Shown here: one piece after another, positions 23,170 through 36,187 of the stretch
Layout: every line of letters starts with the position of its first letter
Position numbering within the stretch: position 1 is the stretch's first letter
Assembly (NCBI GenBank): GCA_914767715.1
Contig: OU612065.1
Location: 40,052,001-40,116,000, forward strand
Origin: Membranipora membranacea
Lineage: Eukaryota; Bryozoa; Gymnolaemata; Cheilostomatida; Membraniporidae
DNA length: 64,000 bases
Reading direction: 5' to 3'
The notes under the pieces: generated by a model
What the model saw: only the letters and a program-made list of their open reading frames with translations
What the model was told of the DNA's origin: nothing
Database searches by the model: none
Position numbers and translations under genes: made by a program

Positions 23170-24630
23170 AAACCAAACCTATGAAGTAGTTCATCAATCA
23201 TTGGTCATAGATGGTTACAATCAGCCAGGTCCTGACCAGATTAGTAAATGTGAGCTACTAACAGATCCAGACACTACTGCCCGATGTCTCACCAATATCT
23301 TCAATGCCCCGCTGAAATCTGGCAAACTCCCTATGGAGTGGAAGACCGCCAATGTAACCCCTATTCACAAGAAAGGTCCCAAGGATGAAGCAGCAAACTA
23401 CAGACCCATATCACTTACAAGCATCCCGTGCAAAATGCTCGAGCATATAGTCCTACACCAGCTGAACAAAACCCTAGATTCTATACTCTATAACAGACAA
23501 CATGGATTTCGTAGAGGCCTCTCATGTAAGACCCAGTTGTGCTCCACATATCATGACCTGGTACGGGCCGCAGAACAGTCACACAGCACTCACGCAGTTG
23601 TGCTTGATTTCAGAAAAGCATTTGACAAGGTGCCCCACAACCTAGTCATGCAGAAGATATGACAGATCCAAGGTATTAAACCACATATAGTGAACTGGAT
23701 ACAGGACTTCCTCACAGATCGAAGTCAAAGAGTTGTCGTCAAGAATTCTAGCTCATCCCAGCTGCCTGTTACGGCTGGTGTTCCCCAAGGCTCAGTCTTT
23801 GGGCCAACACTCTTTCTCATCTACATAAATGACTTGCCTGACTCAGTGACATGCAATGTTAGTCTGTACGCAGATGACACTCTGCTTAACTCTGTTGTCC
23901 GGAATGACAACGATGAGAAGAAGTTCCAAGACGACATTGACTCCCTTCATGACTGGACTGAAAGATGGAAGATGCCATTCAATACAACCAAATGTGAAGT
24001 CATCATCTTTGGCAACAACAGTAGAGTGCCGCCCACCTCTACACTGGGTGGTGTCCCACTTAAGTCAGTCCCAGAAACAACATACCTAGGTGTGACATTT
24101 CATTCAGACCTGAAATTCAACAGACACATCACAGCCAAAGTGAATACTGCCAACAAAGTCCTAGGAAGTATAAAGTTTGCTCTCCACAATGCCCCAGAGA
24201 AAGCCGAACTGCTGGCTTACACCAGTCTGTGCAGGCAGCTGACACTCTCTGGGACCTAGCTGACAACTCTACAGCAGAAGAAATCGAGCTGACACAAAGC
24301 AAGGCTATACGCTTTGTCAGAGGCATAAAAGGAAGGCGTGGCATAACGGATGCACGCTCCCAACTAGAACTCCAGCCCCTCAAAGACAGGAGAAAAAACC
24401 ACAGACTCTCTTTGCTGATGAGAATCCTCTCTGATGAAGAAAAACATGAGGCCCTATCCTCAGCGTATGACGAGGCCATCAACAACCGAGCCAACGCCAC
24501 CATGGTGACAAGAGCTGCTACGCGGGGAGAACCAACAGCAATTTTTGCTTCTTCCAAACTGTACCACAACAGTTTTTTGCCCAGGACTGTAAGAGACCTT
24601 AGGCTTGGGCCATCCAATACTCAACCCTAA
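23170..24630 (+). pseudogene. 5'-truncated non-LTR retrotransposon (LINE) reverse transcriptase, broken
   Basis: Translated fragments show the reverse transcriptase of a CR1/L2/Rex1-like LINE: PGPDQIS, then HKKGPKDEAANYRPISL, the first catalytic block VLDFRKAFDKVPHN, GVPQGSVFGPTLFLIYINDL and the catalytic YADDT. The thumb and C-terminal parts continue to about 24630. The endonuclease domain is absent, so the copy is 5' truncated, as usual for target-primed insertion. The frame is broken by a TGA at 23659-23661 and by a small indel near 24235, after which the sequence resumes in another frame (ADTLWDLADNST). It is therefore a dead copy. The clade is a judgement from motif style, not a tree. 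Confidence 0.85.
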
Positions 24631-24639
24631 TGGCGGCTA

Positions 24640-25942
24640 TATGCTGTTACCCCTGCCTAAATCACTGGTTTTTTGCTCACAAATGGTAAATATATGAGGC
24701 ACTCCCCTTTATGCCCTAGGGCTTTATTAGAGTGTTCTACAATCATCGAGGTAAGATTCGAGGTAAGATCACTGATATCACACCTTCATCTTTATCTACT
24801 TGAACTAGCAGGCACATCAGTCTTACAATACAATACTGAAAATATACACAGATAAGATATAAATTTCATGTGAATTGAATTGATTTACTTTACTGTGCAT
24901 GTATGTATGCATTACTACTTCTACTACTACTCAATGATCAGTAGAGAAGAAAGATATTACAGTGTTTCTTGCACAGATAGATAATGATAGTCTTAGACAG
25001 GTCAGCAGTTGTAAGTCAGTACTTGATAATGAATAACCTGACTAATTTATGACAGTGCATCCATTCCAGGAGCTCTCTTACTACTTGAGTTCATGCATGC
25101 ACTTATACTGTAAATTTGTATCAAACGCAAGCCTAGCTAGGCATCATACCTACTAGTGCTAAACCTGATCATCCACGCATACATACAGTCTGCAGATGCG
25201 CTGGACAGTTACTGTGAGGAAGTAAAGTAGTTAACACTGCTATATTTCAGGCCCATGGCTCCTGTCACATGTGGGATGTAGTTTGTGTAGGCCTAAGTCT
25301 AGGGGCTGAGTGCATTGCATGTGATTCAGCCGCTGGACCGCACAGTCTTCAGCTCCATTGCCAGTTTTCAACCATTGCCTGAGAAACTAATAAACTGTCA
25401 CCATGTTTGCTCACTTATCCGCTTAAATCAGTCCATATTTATAGAGACACAATATGGGGATCAACGCCTCTGATATATTTGATTTTCATGGATATGTTAC
25501 AACAAGTAGGAGTTTTGCAATGTACCAATCCTGTGGAATAAATCCCAGTTTTTTTAAGCCTGCCCTCCCATTTACTTATCAGCTGGGAGAACGAATACCT
25601 CCTAGACTGAGAATGCTCGCAAGTAGAACCACATCTGAAAGCTCAAATTCGTGCTTTGGTTGAGAAGCTCTCTTACATTGTGCAGGTCACCTAAATGAAA
25701 TACATGTATATTATAGTTTGGCGTATACTTCCGATGTCACATCAAAAAAGTGAACAAAATCAAAATGTTTTTCAATGCACGTTTTCAGCTTTATAGATAG
25801 AATTGAAGTCAAAAGTGTGTCCCACCTTTTCAAGACCTTCTCAATTAATACCGTAATTTAAGTTTGCCCTGACACTCTGATCTAGCCTATAGTTTTCTGA
25901 CAATGTTTTGATATTCTGTAGAGATAGACAAAGAGCCTAAAA
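24640..25942. other. Spacer between the LINE and TFIIS
   Basis: It contains the probable 3' end of the LINE and the TFIIS promoter region. The open frame 25454-25663 starts at an ATG but lacks recognisable motifs or splice context, so I leave it uncalled. Confidence 0.4.
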
Positions 25943-28900
25943 ATGGCCAGCGAGGAAGAGGTGCTGAAGCTCGGTCGTAAGCTGGAGAAAGCTATCGATG
26001 ACTCCACAGTAAGTGATGGCTATCTCGATCATATTGACATGACATGCATACTTTTAATATGGTGTCTCTTTATTCCAATCTAGTTATATCATGCTGCATA
26101 TTACTCATGATGTATCTCTTGACTTATGCTTAGTTCTGCTAATATCTGTCTGTGTAAATAATAAATTTACTTGTATGGCCAGTTTTGTTTCAGTTCATCG
26201 GATAAAATTGCACATTACAGACCAGACGGTGGTAATGTAGTGTGAGGACTTCTACAAGTAAAGTTTTGTAGAGTCCATAACTTAGATTGGTCCGAAACGT
26301 TTCTAGAACCTTTATTCTATGATCATCAAGTGTTTACGTGTATTTGTCTGGTGACTAATTTTGTCATTTGAGGATATCGTAAATAGTATTTTGTGTTTTT
26401 TTTGCCATATTATGGTTAAATATAATGACTATAATGATATGACTAGCTATCACTACTTGATATAACTCATCGAGTTTTTTTATGATTCATCTTTTGATAA
26501 TTATCAGATTGATGGTGCAGGAGTACTGAAAGCTCTGCAGTCACTAAATATTACACTCAAAGTATTAGAAAAGACTAAAATTGGCTTAACTGTCAATAAC
26601 TTTCGTAAGAAATCTGACTCAAACCCTGAACTGGTATCTCTGTCCAAACAGCTCATAAAGGCCTGGAAGAAGTTGTTGCCAGGTAGGTACCCTTATCAGT
26701 ATTGTCTGCAGAGTATAATTTTCCCACTTCAGACATGAGAACTAGTTTGGATGGTGTCAGAGAATGTAAACACTTTCATCGATTGACATTCTTTCAAGGC
26801 GCATTAACACGTTATGGAATCTTCATCATCTTCATTCTATCTAATAACAGTCACATTAGGAAGTGACTAGACTAGTACTACTACTGACTATAGCAACCCC
26901 CTTGAAGACACAAATTTTTGAGGTGTTTAAGTATTGACAGCCTCTGACTACAAGGGCTACTGGGCCATAGATCAGCATCATGTCGAGTTGTTCATGAAAT
27001 CTTTTATACACTACAGCTGATAATGGCCAGGCTTCAGGTGATTCAAATAATCGAAGTTCTTCCAAGGAATCTAAGAAGGCAGAGACAGCGGCTCCGAGCA
27101 GCAGACCTCCTCCGGTATATCATAGATCACCATCAGTCAGCGCAGATCCTATCAGGAGTAAATGTGTCGAGATGCTCGAGACATCTCTCACAGGAGATGG
27201 AGGTAAGTTACCTGGTAGTGTAGATTACGGCAAAACAGTTGAACTGTCGATCAGCCGACTTGTTTTAACAGATGAGTTGCTTTGCCACCCTTCCCCTCCC
27301 AATCCAAACAATGTAAATCTGCAATGTTGCGTTGTAATCGCCTTTGGCAGCGATACAAGGTGTTTTCTGCGTTTTAGTCTTTCACATCAATTGTAGAGTT
27401 TGGGTGAAAAACCTAGAAATTATATGTTCTAATGACCTATAGTGGTATGTGTACGGATATATCCTGTTAGGTAGCTAAAGTGATTATACCCTCTCTGGGT
27501 TGCTGGTATTGGTAGTAGTCAACGGACAGATCCCAAAAAAAGTGGCTCCGTTAAGGCGTTTCGTGATATCGGAAGGAACAAAGCACCAACATATATCAAA
27601 TCAAAGCTAAGACTCTAGGGAATAAGAATATTTTGGTAGTAAAATATTTAAATTGGGGGGCGCACCTGAATCGGAGGGTTAAAGAGGGGAAAACTTCAAA
27701 TTTATCAAAATTGTACCAATTCGCATTACACATCACAGAGAGTGTTCCTGTCACGATAAATGTGATTTACACAGTTATTTTAGATTAAAACATAGTAGGT
27801 GACATAAGAAAAGTTGAAAAAACTGTCCTGGATTTTTATGCTGCCGGATATTTCAAGGGCACCAAAATATTAGTGTGATTTGGTTATACTGAAGATGAGG
27901 ACTTTTTTTTCATTTGTCACTCACTCAAAAACAATACAGAGGCTAGATTCACATGCCTGCTTCACTTCCTGAAATTTTCAAACCTATAACTCAAATATTT
28001 TGGAAGCTATGGTCATTTCAAATATGAAGGATTCATTCGGAGTTGTCCCGGCAGCGAATTACAAATGGATTTTCACTTGCTGATCTTTGACTATAATTAG
28101 TTTCCCAAATGTAGATAAGGAATAAATTACCTGCTGCCACCCTTCTTAACATGGTTGAGTATAATTTTGGCTCTGCTCCACTTTCAATATAATATTATTA
28201 AGTTTCTTCACTATTCAATGAATGATGATTATTGAAACGATTTTTTGAAGATTAAGATTATTGTCTGATGTCACCTTGTTTCTAATTCAAAAGAATCGTG
28301 TATAAGAAAGTAAAGTAACCTACTGTCATTATAAGAGCTTCAAAAGGTAAAACAACATTTGAACGAGGTTGGCACATACTAAACCAAACAAAAGCCTAAC
28401 ATATGCACTTCAGATGTGTGATCGGACAAGGCAGTCCTACATCAAAATCCCAAAAGAATAGCAAGCTAAAAGTCTTTGGTGTAGCACAGCTGAGACATGA
28501 CCAGATTATTCTTGTGTTGGTATTTATTGAATTTTCTTGAAAGTTAAAATGCACAAGGATCCCCCAGGCCAGCAGTTTAGTAACAACTTGATAGAGCACT
28601 GTCCCAAAAGGCCACTGTGCTACATTAAGAAATGCTACAAGTATTACACAAGCGAGCAAACCGTCTCCAAGTTTGCTGACATGGCAATCTCTTACACAGG
28701 GTATGAAACGAATGAACCGCAAGAGAAGCATCTTTGGTTGTCAGCCTTCTGAGAGGCCAAGTGTATACTCTTTATTGTCAACAAAATGAAAGTGAGTCGA
28801 CAAATTTTTCAAGCGTCTATGAGTATGACTGAGGTTCAGCAGAGAAACCAGATAGAAATGCGATCGTTATTTACAAGCACCGTCTGACCAGGATCATCTA

Positions 28901-31900
28901 GCTATTGAAGCACAATACAACAACAGCTGCCAGTAATACATAATGAAAAAAGTCTCTCACCAGATTGCCTTGCACTACAGCGATCAGATAGTATTTTATA
29001 AGCCAAGCAAACTATTCTTAAACCAGTTTTTATATGGCAGTAAGATCTCACTAGAGCCAGGTTTGCAATAAGCAAGCGATTTAATATCAGGTTGCTCCAG
29101 CGAACCAACAACACCCCTATTCTGTAGCGGAACATATTCTAACACATGCCTCAAAGATTTGGTATGTTTGTTTTCAACTTGATGAATTTAAAATTTTGAA
29201 ATTCCGGTGCGGTTGAGATGAGGCCAACATGCGCAATCAGCGTGTGAAGGTTGCATTTTTTTGAGGTACCAGTCCATACACCATACGAGATGTGGCAAAA
29301 AAACCGCGATGAAAAAAGTCAGCCCTTCGTGACAGGAGGTAGCACTTGAGTGCCAAAGGCGGCCAGAGTCTTTTTGTATTCTTGGTTGTAGGACAGTTTG
29401 CTCCACAATGGGTGTGGGGTTTGTTAATGAAGTTAGATTAAATGAGTTAAAAGCGCTCTGTGATCAGATAAAAGTTTCAAATTATAAAGTTTGATTTTTT
29501 AAAAGGGCTCAGGATGAAGTTAATCGTTCTGATTTTTAAATAGTTATGAAAACTTGTGCTGGCTATATCTGTGTTGCCTGACATCTCAATAAGTTCCATA
29601 TAATCCAAAAACCATCACAGTTTCAAACATTCCAAAGGCAGATAAAAAATCATGATATAGTTTAGCATGAAGACACTTGGTTTTTGGCAATTTTGAAAAC
29701 ATTATAATTTGTTATTCCGATTTTATCCCATCATTCTGTTACAGATAAAAGGGACAGTGTAAATTCAAAATTAAGATAAATTCGAGATAAAGTTGGACCC
29801 AGAACTTAGAAAAAAACTGAGGGACATAATCGTTTATAGTGCCTGCAATGCTGTTGATTTTGGTGCTTGAGTTGCCCTTTCTGAGAAATGCTCGGGTGGG
29901 GGAGGGATAACAAGGAGGGAGAAAACTTGTGCCAGGTACATTTCACACAAGTTTCTTCATAACACAACGGCTTAACAAATTGGCTAATCATGAGTTGTCA
30001 TTGAGACAAATACACAGGGGCTACTGCAAGTCAAAGTCAGGCTAAGAACTGCTCCGTGGTGCCTTGGTATCATTGAAGACGGACAATTAAACAATTCAGC
30101 AGCTACCTAGTTTGTGCTAAAGCTGTAGTGCTTCGAGAGTTAATTTAGCGTCCTGAACAATTATTGCTGAATTTGGGGGTCAAGATATAGGTGATAGCCC
30201 TTGATGTAAGCTTTCTTTGGCAACCTCACCGAAATCTTATAATAATCAAATTAATGTACCAGGTTTCTATAAATGAAAAAACCGAATTCAAGATCCAACG
30301 TAAATTTTCATCCTGTAGGAAGCTGCACTGCGTGAAACGGTGGTGCAAGTCTCATGCACCTAAAAATTATAATACCATGTCATATTGACTGCCAGACACC
30401 AACTATTCTCAGGGAAAGATGAACACAGAAGACACTTTCATCCTCTGTCTGTCCCTCTGACTATTAGGCAAGCGAATGGGAGATTGCCCAGCCAGAATAA
30501 AAAAATTGAACCATCTGTAATCAACGACCATGGGCGGGAGATTACCGGGGCTGTCTACATGATTGTATACACCGCACTAGAGGAATTGACAGCGACCAAC
30601 TACCGGTCATCACAATGCAGATCGTAAGCTTGCAGCTGCCGAATAAGAGGGGGAACTTTTGCCGCAGTCATGTTGCTGTGGGTGCGATGCCTGCTTCGAC
30701 TTTCCAGCTTAAAACAAGGCTGTATATTCAGATTGGAGTGACTATGACTGCTGAACCTCTTCTGGGATATGGCAGGTTGCTCATGACCTGTCTGTATAAT
30801 ATTTTGTTGAAGTAAAACCTTGCTTAACAACAAAAGAGTGGAAAAAAATCCAAAACGGGAGAGACAACTGCCACTTTCCAAAAATTAAATTTGTTTAAGG
30901 GGTTTTTAGTAATTTTTTTTGAGATACAACATTTATTATTTAAACATAGATATATATCATCTAAATGCATATTTTTGAGGCATCAAAAGTATATATTTAT
31001 CATAGCAGGGAAAAACAGGCCCGAAAAAGTCCAAAACAAATTTGTTTTGCTTGAAAAAATGGCCGCCCCCAATTTTTTTTCTTTACTTCCTCAATATTCT
31101 TACTTGGGACAAAATTCCCTTCGATTTGATGTATGGTGTTGCTTTGTTCCTTCCGATATCACGAACAGTCAAAAAAAAGATGATCTGTCCGTTGACTATA
31201 GTGGTATTCTATTACCAACCACATTGGGAAAATCGGTCAATGTCAAAACAAGGTTAAGTCTGGAATGTACGGTGAATGTATATAGAAATATAAAAACAGA
31301 GATGTCACCTTTTTGATGGTTAACAGATGATTGCATGCCACCGCCTGTCACCCCGATATAGTTTGACTGAACTTTCCTCAACTGAGATTGGTTGTCAATT
31401 TGGAGTAATCTGTTCTAAAAGATATGGAGGACAACTGCTGTTTTAATTCTTTATCAAACAAATTTAGAAAATATATAAGTGCACAGGACACAGTTAGCTC
31501 TATTCCATATCAGCTAGTGATGATTGGTCTCTCGCGAATGTCAGCTAAAACTTAGTGTGTCTATAAGGTTCGCAATCAAAATTCCCTCTTCATGTTCATC
31601 CACACAATATTTTGGACGACATCTTTCAAATGTGCACAACTACAAACTCCACAAATCTAATTTATTTTAATTTTAATTGAGCATTGTAAGGTTGACATTT
31701 CTTTTGGAAATGACACAATTGCCAATAAAATGTAGCCATATACTATTATGACACAGTGATGAATGAGGCTGGTCTTCACTGTAGATTTGCCGGAAGGAAG
31801 CGGAACTCCTGCTATCATAGCTGCCTCAATAGAAGAAGAAATATACAAGGAGTTTAAGAAGACAGACAGCAGATACAAGAACAAAGTGAGAAGTCGGGTA

Positions 31901-33625
31901 TCAAATCTGAGAGATAAGAAGAACCCAGCTCTGAGAGAGAATGTCTTAGTGGGCTCAATCAGTGCTGAGAGACTCAATAAGATGACTCCAGAGGTATTTA
32001 ATATTCAATATAAGACTATTGACATTTTTGTAATTTCATACGTTTCAGTCATTTTTTATAATCTTTGTTTAATTCAGCCTCTTGATTGTTTGAGTGATGT
32101 CCTTAAAAGTTGCCTCCCCATGTTATCTAAATAATTCATTATACTATGCTATATTAGAGTTATTCTCCTTTGTTCTCTGTAATAATTCTAGCTAAGGACA
32201 ATGTGAGGTATTCAGGCTATGTGAGGACAATGTGAGGTTTTCAGGCTATGACCACACCCCCCTCTACCGCAATGCTTCTTTATATTTGTTGAGAGTTAGT
32301 GTGTAGCCCAGATTATACAATGGTGGCCAGAACAGAATACAATAGGCAACATCCACATAGCAGAGTTGGCTTTCATTTTCCAGGATATGGCCAGTGATTC
32401 AATGAGAAAGGTGCGAGAGAAGTTTACTAAGGAAGCTATCAACGATGCACAACTATCCGTGTCTCAAGGGACAACCACGGACTTACTCAAATGTGGTAAA
32501 TGTGGCAAACGTAACTGTACTTACAACCAGGTAAGTGTGTCATCTCATCACGAGTCGTTGTTTACTTTCAAGATCATGAAAGTTTTAATAGTTTTGCTCA
32601 AGAATTAGTTGCTGCGTTATATATAACACTGCTGTACAACAATATCATGGTCGATGTCCCTCCACCTGTTCTGAGGGGACCTTTAAAAAAATTTCCCTTA
32701 GTCTTTGACAAGAAATAGTACATTCCTTACCTCAGTATCTTACGCATGGCCATGTCACCTATATCAGCATCATCAGCATGGACTTGTCAACCTTGTTGCC
32801 AACCATTTTTAGCTTGCTTGCTGCTAATTGCTAGGTTTTCTTTAGCCCCTAGTATATGTATTATGTTGGTGCTGCAGGGATGGGGATGTACATATGAGTG
32901 GTAGTATAGTTTTTCCATCACTCTGAGTTACAAATAGTGGTAGAACGATAAATCGACAATGTGCATGTAAATTTCTGCTGTTTATATTACAGAATTCCTG
33001 TTCTATACGTTCTTTTTCATTAATCATATCGTTAATTATACTAACTTAGATTATTTACCTCATAATCACACATAAAACTTCCCGAGCAAAGGAGTGCAGC
33101 CAAGAGCTCATGGCATTCAATCAATCTACTAACAAAAAATTCCCACACTTCATAAGCGGCATCTGTATTTGGAGTCCCCCGATTGCTATGTCTTAGTTAT
33201 TCCTCCCTGTTATTATGCTATCGCTGAAGTAAGAGGATGATGTGGTACCATGGCAGGATAATTTAATTTGTTTAAAGAAGAAATATTCTTAAAATTTATC
33301 ATGTGCTAAATGCGGCAGTTAGATGGTTTGTTTGACCTTGAATTGGTCAGTTCGCCCTACTGAGTCAGATAGATTTTTCTTGTAGAGAATATTTTAAGAA
33401 TTTTCCTGTAATTTGTCTTTCAATTTATTGTTATTGTCATTTCACATTTTTATTTAGGTTTTCATAAATGTTTTTTTTTATCATAAATGACTTCTGATCC
33501 TATATCTATATGATATATATAATATACTTTTTTATTTTATTTAGGTGCAAACCCGATCAGCTGATGAACCGATGACTACCTTCTGTTTCTGTAATGAATG
33601 TGGACATAGGTGGAAGTTCTGTTAG
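25943..33625 (+). CDS. TCEA: Transcription elongation factor TFIIS (TCEA)
   Basis: Six exons, 25943-26008, 26508-26682, 27017-27202, 31785-31993, 32384-32530 and 33545-33625, give 287 residues, close to the ~300 of animal TFIIS. TFIIS rescues backtracked RNA polymerase II by stimulating its intrinsic RNA cleavage. Domain I (residues about 1-80, [20 protein letters not shown]... [10 protein letters not shown]) is the LW domain. A Ser/Pro/Lys-rich linker follows (about 81-130), then the polymerase-binding domain II ([11 protein letters not shown] to [20 protein letters not shown]). The C-terminal zinc ribbon has CGKC and CNEC pairs and the acidic hairpin [10 protein letters not shown], whose Asp-Glu enters the polymerase active site. 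The ribbon ends in the conserved HRWKFC. One oddity is FCFCNEC, with an extra Cys beside the third ligand. Intron 3 is 4.6 kb because of an inserted element. Confidence 0.97.
27516..31198. mobile_element. ~3.7 kb element with long terminal inverted repeats
   Basis: The left end (from 27516, TAGTCAACGGACAGATC) and the reverse complement of the right end (to 31198) match for over 130 bp with gaps, including an identical TTCGTGATATCGGAAGGAAC and a shared ATCAAATC and TAAGAATATT. This is the structure of a DNA transposon. Flanking bases share only TA, so a TA duplication is possible but unproven. Inside are short open frames on both strands (for example 28537-28752 and 30385-30627 on +), none long enough or recognisable as a transposase, so it is a decayed or non-autonomous copy. 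It accounts for most of TFIIS intron 3. Confidence 0.65.
32196..32249. repeat. ~28 bp tandem duplication
   Basis: Two copies of AGGACAATGTGAGG followed by T-rich bases and TTCAGGCTATG lie in TFIIS intron 4. Confidence 0.8.
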
Positions 33626-34290
33626 CCTGGGTACCTGAGTATAGCGTCGTCTACCATCACCATATACCATCTCCCCCTCCTTCCTTGTACATATAAGATA
33701 TATTACTATATTCTCTCTGCATGTGTGGTGGATGGTGTTGCTCTTTGCACATTCACATCTTAGTCTGACAGTTATGCGTGACTTTTTTCACAGGAGATTC
33801 ATATGGAAACTCTTTTTTTTTTGTGGAAGTAATTCTACGGTTGTGGTTACAGTTAACAACTCTACTAAACCAGCTACAGTCAACAACTCTAAACCAGCTA
33901 CAGTCAACAAATCTAAACCATTAGCGGAATGAGAATTCAAATCTGTGCATGAAAAAACTGGTATGCTGCCATGATAGCAATGCCCTTGGTTTGTGACAGA
34001 TCTGTTTTGATTTTTTGGGGAGAAGTAGCTGGCCACAACTCTCTCCCTCATCACTACAATCGGTTTTGTCCCTCAGGCTAGCATTGGCTCAGTGTGATAT
34101 TTTGTGAGGGTTTATAAACGGTCAGTATCACTTTATCCTGTGGCAATCAGGAGATGTTGGGTTACACCCTAACTCATCTGGAACTGGACATCTTCTGCAA
34201 CAATCTTATTATTATTACCAGAGTTGTATTTTATGCGTTATATTTGTGATCTCTACAAAGTTAGAAATAAATGTACATATATGTACATTG
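33626..34290 (+). other. TFIIS 3' UTR with tandem repeat
   Basis: Following the TFIIS stop, a 3' UTR is inferred to end after the AATAAA at 34266-34271. It includes about three tandem units built on ACCAGCTACAGTCAACAA (33850-33920). The repeat is open in one frame and gives a short Thr/Lys/Pro-rich chance peptide. Confidence 0.55.
34266..34271 (+). terminator. Candidate polyadenylation signal of TFIIS
   Basis: AATAAA lies 640 bases after the TFIIS stop and is followed by a GU-rich stretch (TGTACATATATGTACATTGT). Confidence 0.5.
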
Positions 34291-34655
34291 TCTATATTAT
34301 ATTATAAAATTAAATTTTAATATAATCAACCCTGGCTTTAAAACCAAGTAATAACAGATAATTTGTTAGAACCACCATAAATACAAAAACATGACGGGAT
34401 TGTGAATTCAGCGTCAGTAATTTGTGACTGAGTTCTCAATGGACAGTCTTTATGACCATTGAGTATCCGGCTTTTGCAAAATAACCCGCCATCTTAGAGG
34501 TAACAAGCTTGTGCTAGTGTACACCTGGCAATTCATCACACATTTAGTGGGGTGTAACAGCTAGTGCGATCTGGCATTTCTTTTTAAAGATCTTAAAATT
34601 ATCTTGGTAAAGATTACTTTCAGGTAATTTCATCCGAACTAAAAATGCAATGCTT

Positions 34656-34862
34656 TGCAGACTACTCATGTTATAGTCAGGCAGTTACTTATGATAAAGT
34701 TGCGTCAGATCTGCATGGTAAAAATATTCAATTCTCTATTTGGCATGAATTATTGATGGTGGATAAATTGCCGCCTATAAGGGAAGGTAACCCTCATTCT
34801 CTGCATTATGATGTCACAGTCTCCAAGAAGTGCCTTGAGACTGTCGCATCATAATGCAGAGA
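34656..34862. mobile_element. Truncated second copy of the TTAA foldback MITE
   Basis: It matches the left arm of the element at 8967-9349 (TATAGTCAGGCAGTTACTTA, ATTGATGGTGGATAAATTGC, AGGGAAGGTAACCCTCATTC) and the central hairpin (CTCTGCATTATGATGTCACA with its inverted partner). It then stops, having lost most of the right arm. Confidence 0.8.
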
Positions 34863-35231
34863 AATCCACTTGAGAGTAAAGCAACAGCACCAGATTAAAC
34901 TAAGCTGGTCCAAGGCACAGCAAATAAGAAAATTGTTGATTAATTTGTTGCTGTCACATAGTTTATTTCCAATTAATGGAGAAGCATGTAGCAGAATATG
35001 ATCACCAGGGTGATCAGGCAGTCGATAATATGAGTAAAAAATAGACCTACGTATATCTGCAGCCACCAGTGCTGCATATGTGATGTAGTTTAGTCTGAAT
35101 GTTCAGACTTGTGTTAAAGTAAATGTAATCGAGTCCGAATGCTTAGACTGCATATAGACAATATTTAAAATGTTATTGTTCTGCGATGATAATAAATAAT
35201 GACAGCAGGATAGTCGCATCATGCAGCAGTA

Positions 35232-35879
35232 TCAGTTAAGAGTCTGCTCATAGCGACACACCCCATCATCAGAACAGCCGATGAAAACCAGTTTCACGGT
35301 TGCGCCTGTGCTTGTGCCCTTGCCATATGTCACCTCATGCGTCGGCTCACAGAAACGCTTGATACCATCATCAATACATTCACACATGTACTGTTAAAGA
35401 AGTAAGAAAAATTCCTGATTATTCAGTTGAGATGTTTTAGCGGTTTGTTTATAGATGCAAGAATTCTACTATACAACTGATTACATATAACTATCACTTA
35501 AGTTATGGGCAGTCTCTCTGTTAAAATTCTGAGGAAGGTGATATTTAGCTGTAATCCCGGCTAAGTGAATAGCTAAAGGAGTAAAAGCTAAAGCCTATAA
35601 AAGACATCCATAAAAGCTAAAATCTACAGCATCTTCTTAGTAGCAAAAATCCTAATATTAAATCGTTGACTGGTTATACATAAAATCACATTATTTCTAT
35701 ATCAAAAAAGAAACCAAAGCATTCATTATCAACTTGAAATATGAATTAAAATATGGATCAAAATACAAATGCCCAATACTTACGGGAGACACCATAGGAC
35801 ATCTCTCATGTGCAGCGGCTACTTGTACACTGACCAGAGCAGTGATAGCCAAAACAAACAGCATCATCTTTGTGGCCAT
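35232..35879 (-). CDS. Small secreted six-cysteine protein, 84 residues
   Basis: Two exons on the minus strand, 35879-35784 and 35390-35232, join in phase 0 through a GTAAGT donor and a TTTAACAG acceptor and end at TGA. The first 23 or so residues are a signal peptide (MATKMMLFVLAITALVSVQV then AAA). The mature chain of about 61 residues has six cysteines spaced C-x7-C-x-C-x8-C-x24-C-x5-C, compatible with three disulfides, so it is probably secreted. A 5' UTR exon and TATA box lie upstream. I recognise no family; antimicrobial, signalling or matrix roles are all open. It was found by joining two exons, because the second is too short to stand out alone. Confidence 0.72.
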
Positions 35880-36078
35880 TTTCTACCAACACAATAAACG
35901 AAGATGAAAAACTAGATAAATGCTCAAGATAACAGTTGTCTTCTTGTTAAACATGAGAGGATAATCACCTTGTCAGTGAAGTGAAGAAATAATTATTACT
36001 GTAAACCAATTGTTGTGATGTAGGCTGTACGGTTTAATCTTATAATCACATATTGTGTGGATGGTTCTAAATACTCAC

Positions 36079-36165
36079 CAAGTTTCAGGATGGTTCTTGA
36101 ACTCAAAGATACTGACTATTACTTGCTCAGGTAAACTGTCAGCAGATTGTGCAAGGCGAATCTAT
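36079..36165 (-). other. Inferred 5' UTR exon of the six-cysteine protein gene
   Basis: On the minus strand this sequence begins about 25-30 bases after a TATA box and ends at a good donor (CTTG/GTGAGT). A matching acceptor (GTTGGTAG) lies at 35883, four bases upstream of the start codon. The 5' end is only inferred. Confidence 0.5.
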
Positions 36166-36187
36166 GAGGTTTCATAAGAACAAGCCC

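Noticed and set aside
24129-24617. 162-codon minus-strand open frame
   Set aside because: It is antisense to the LINE reverse transcriptase, whose motifs are clear on the plus strand.
30891-31316. 141-codon plus-strand open frame
   Set aside because: It overlaps the right inverted terminus of the TFIIS-intron element and has non-coding composition.
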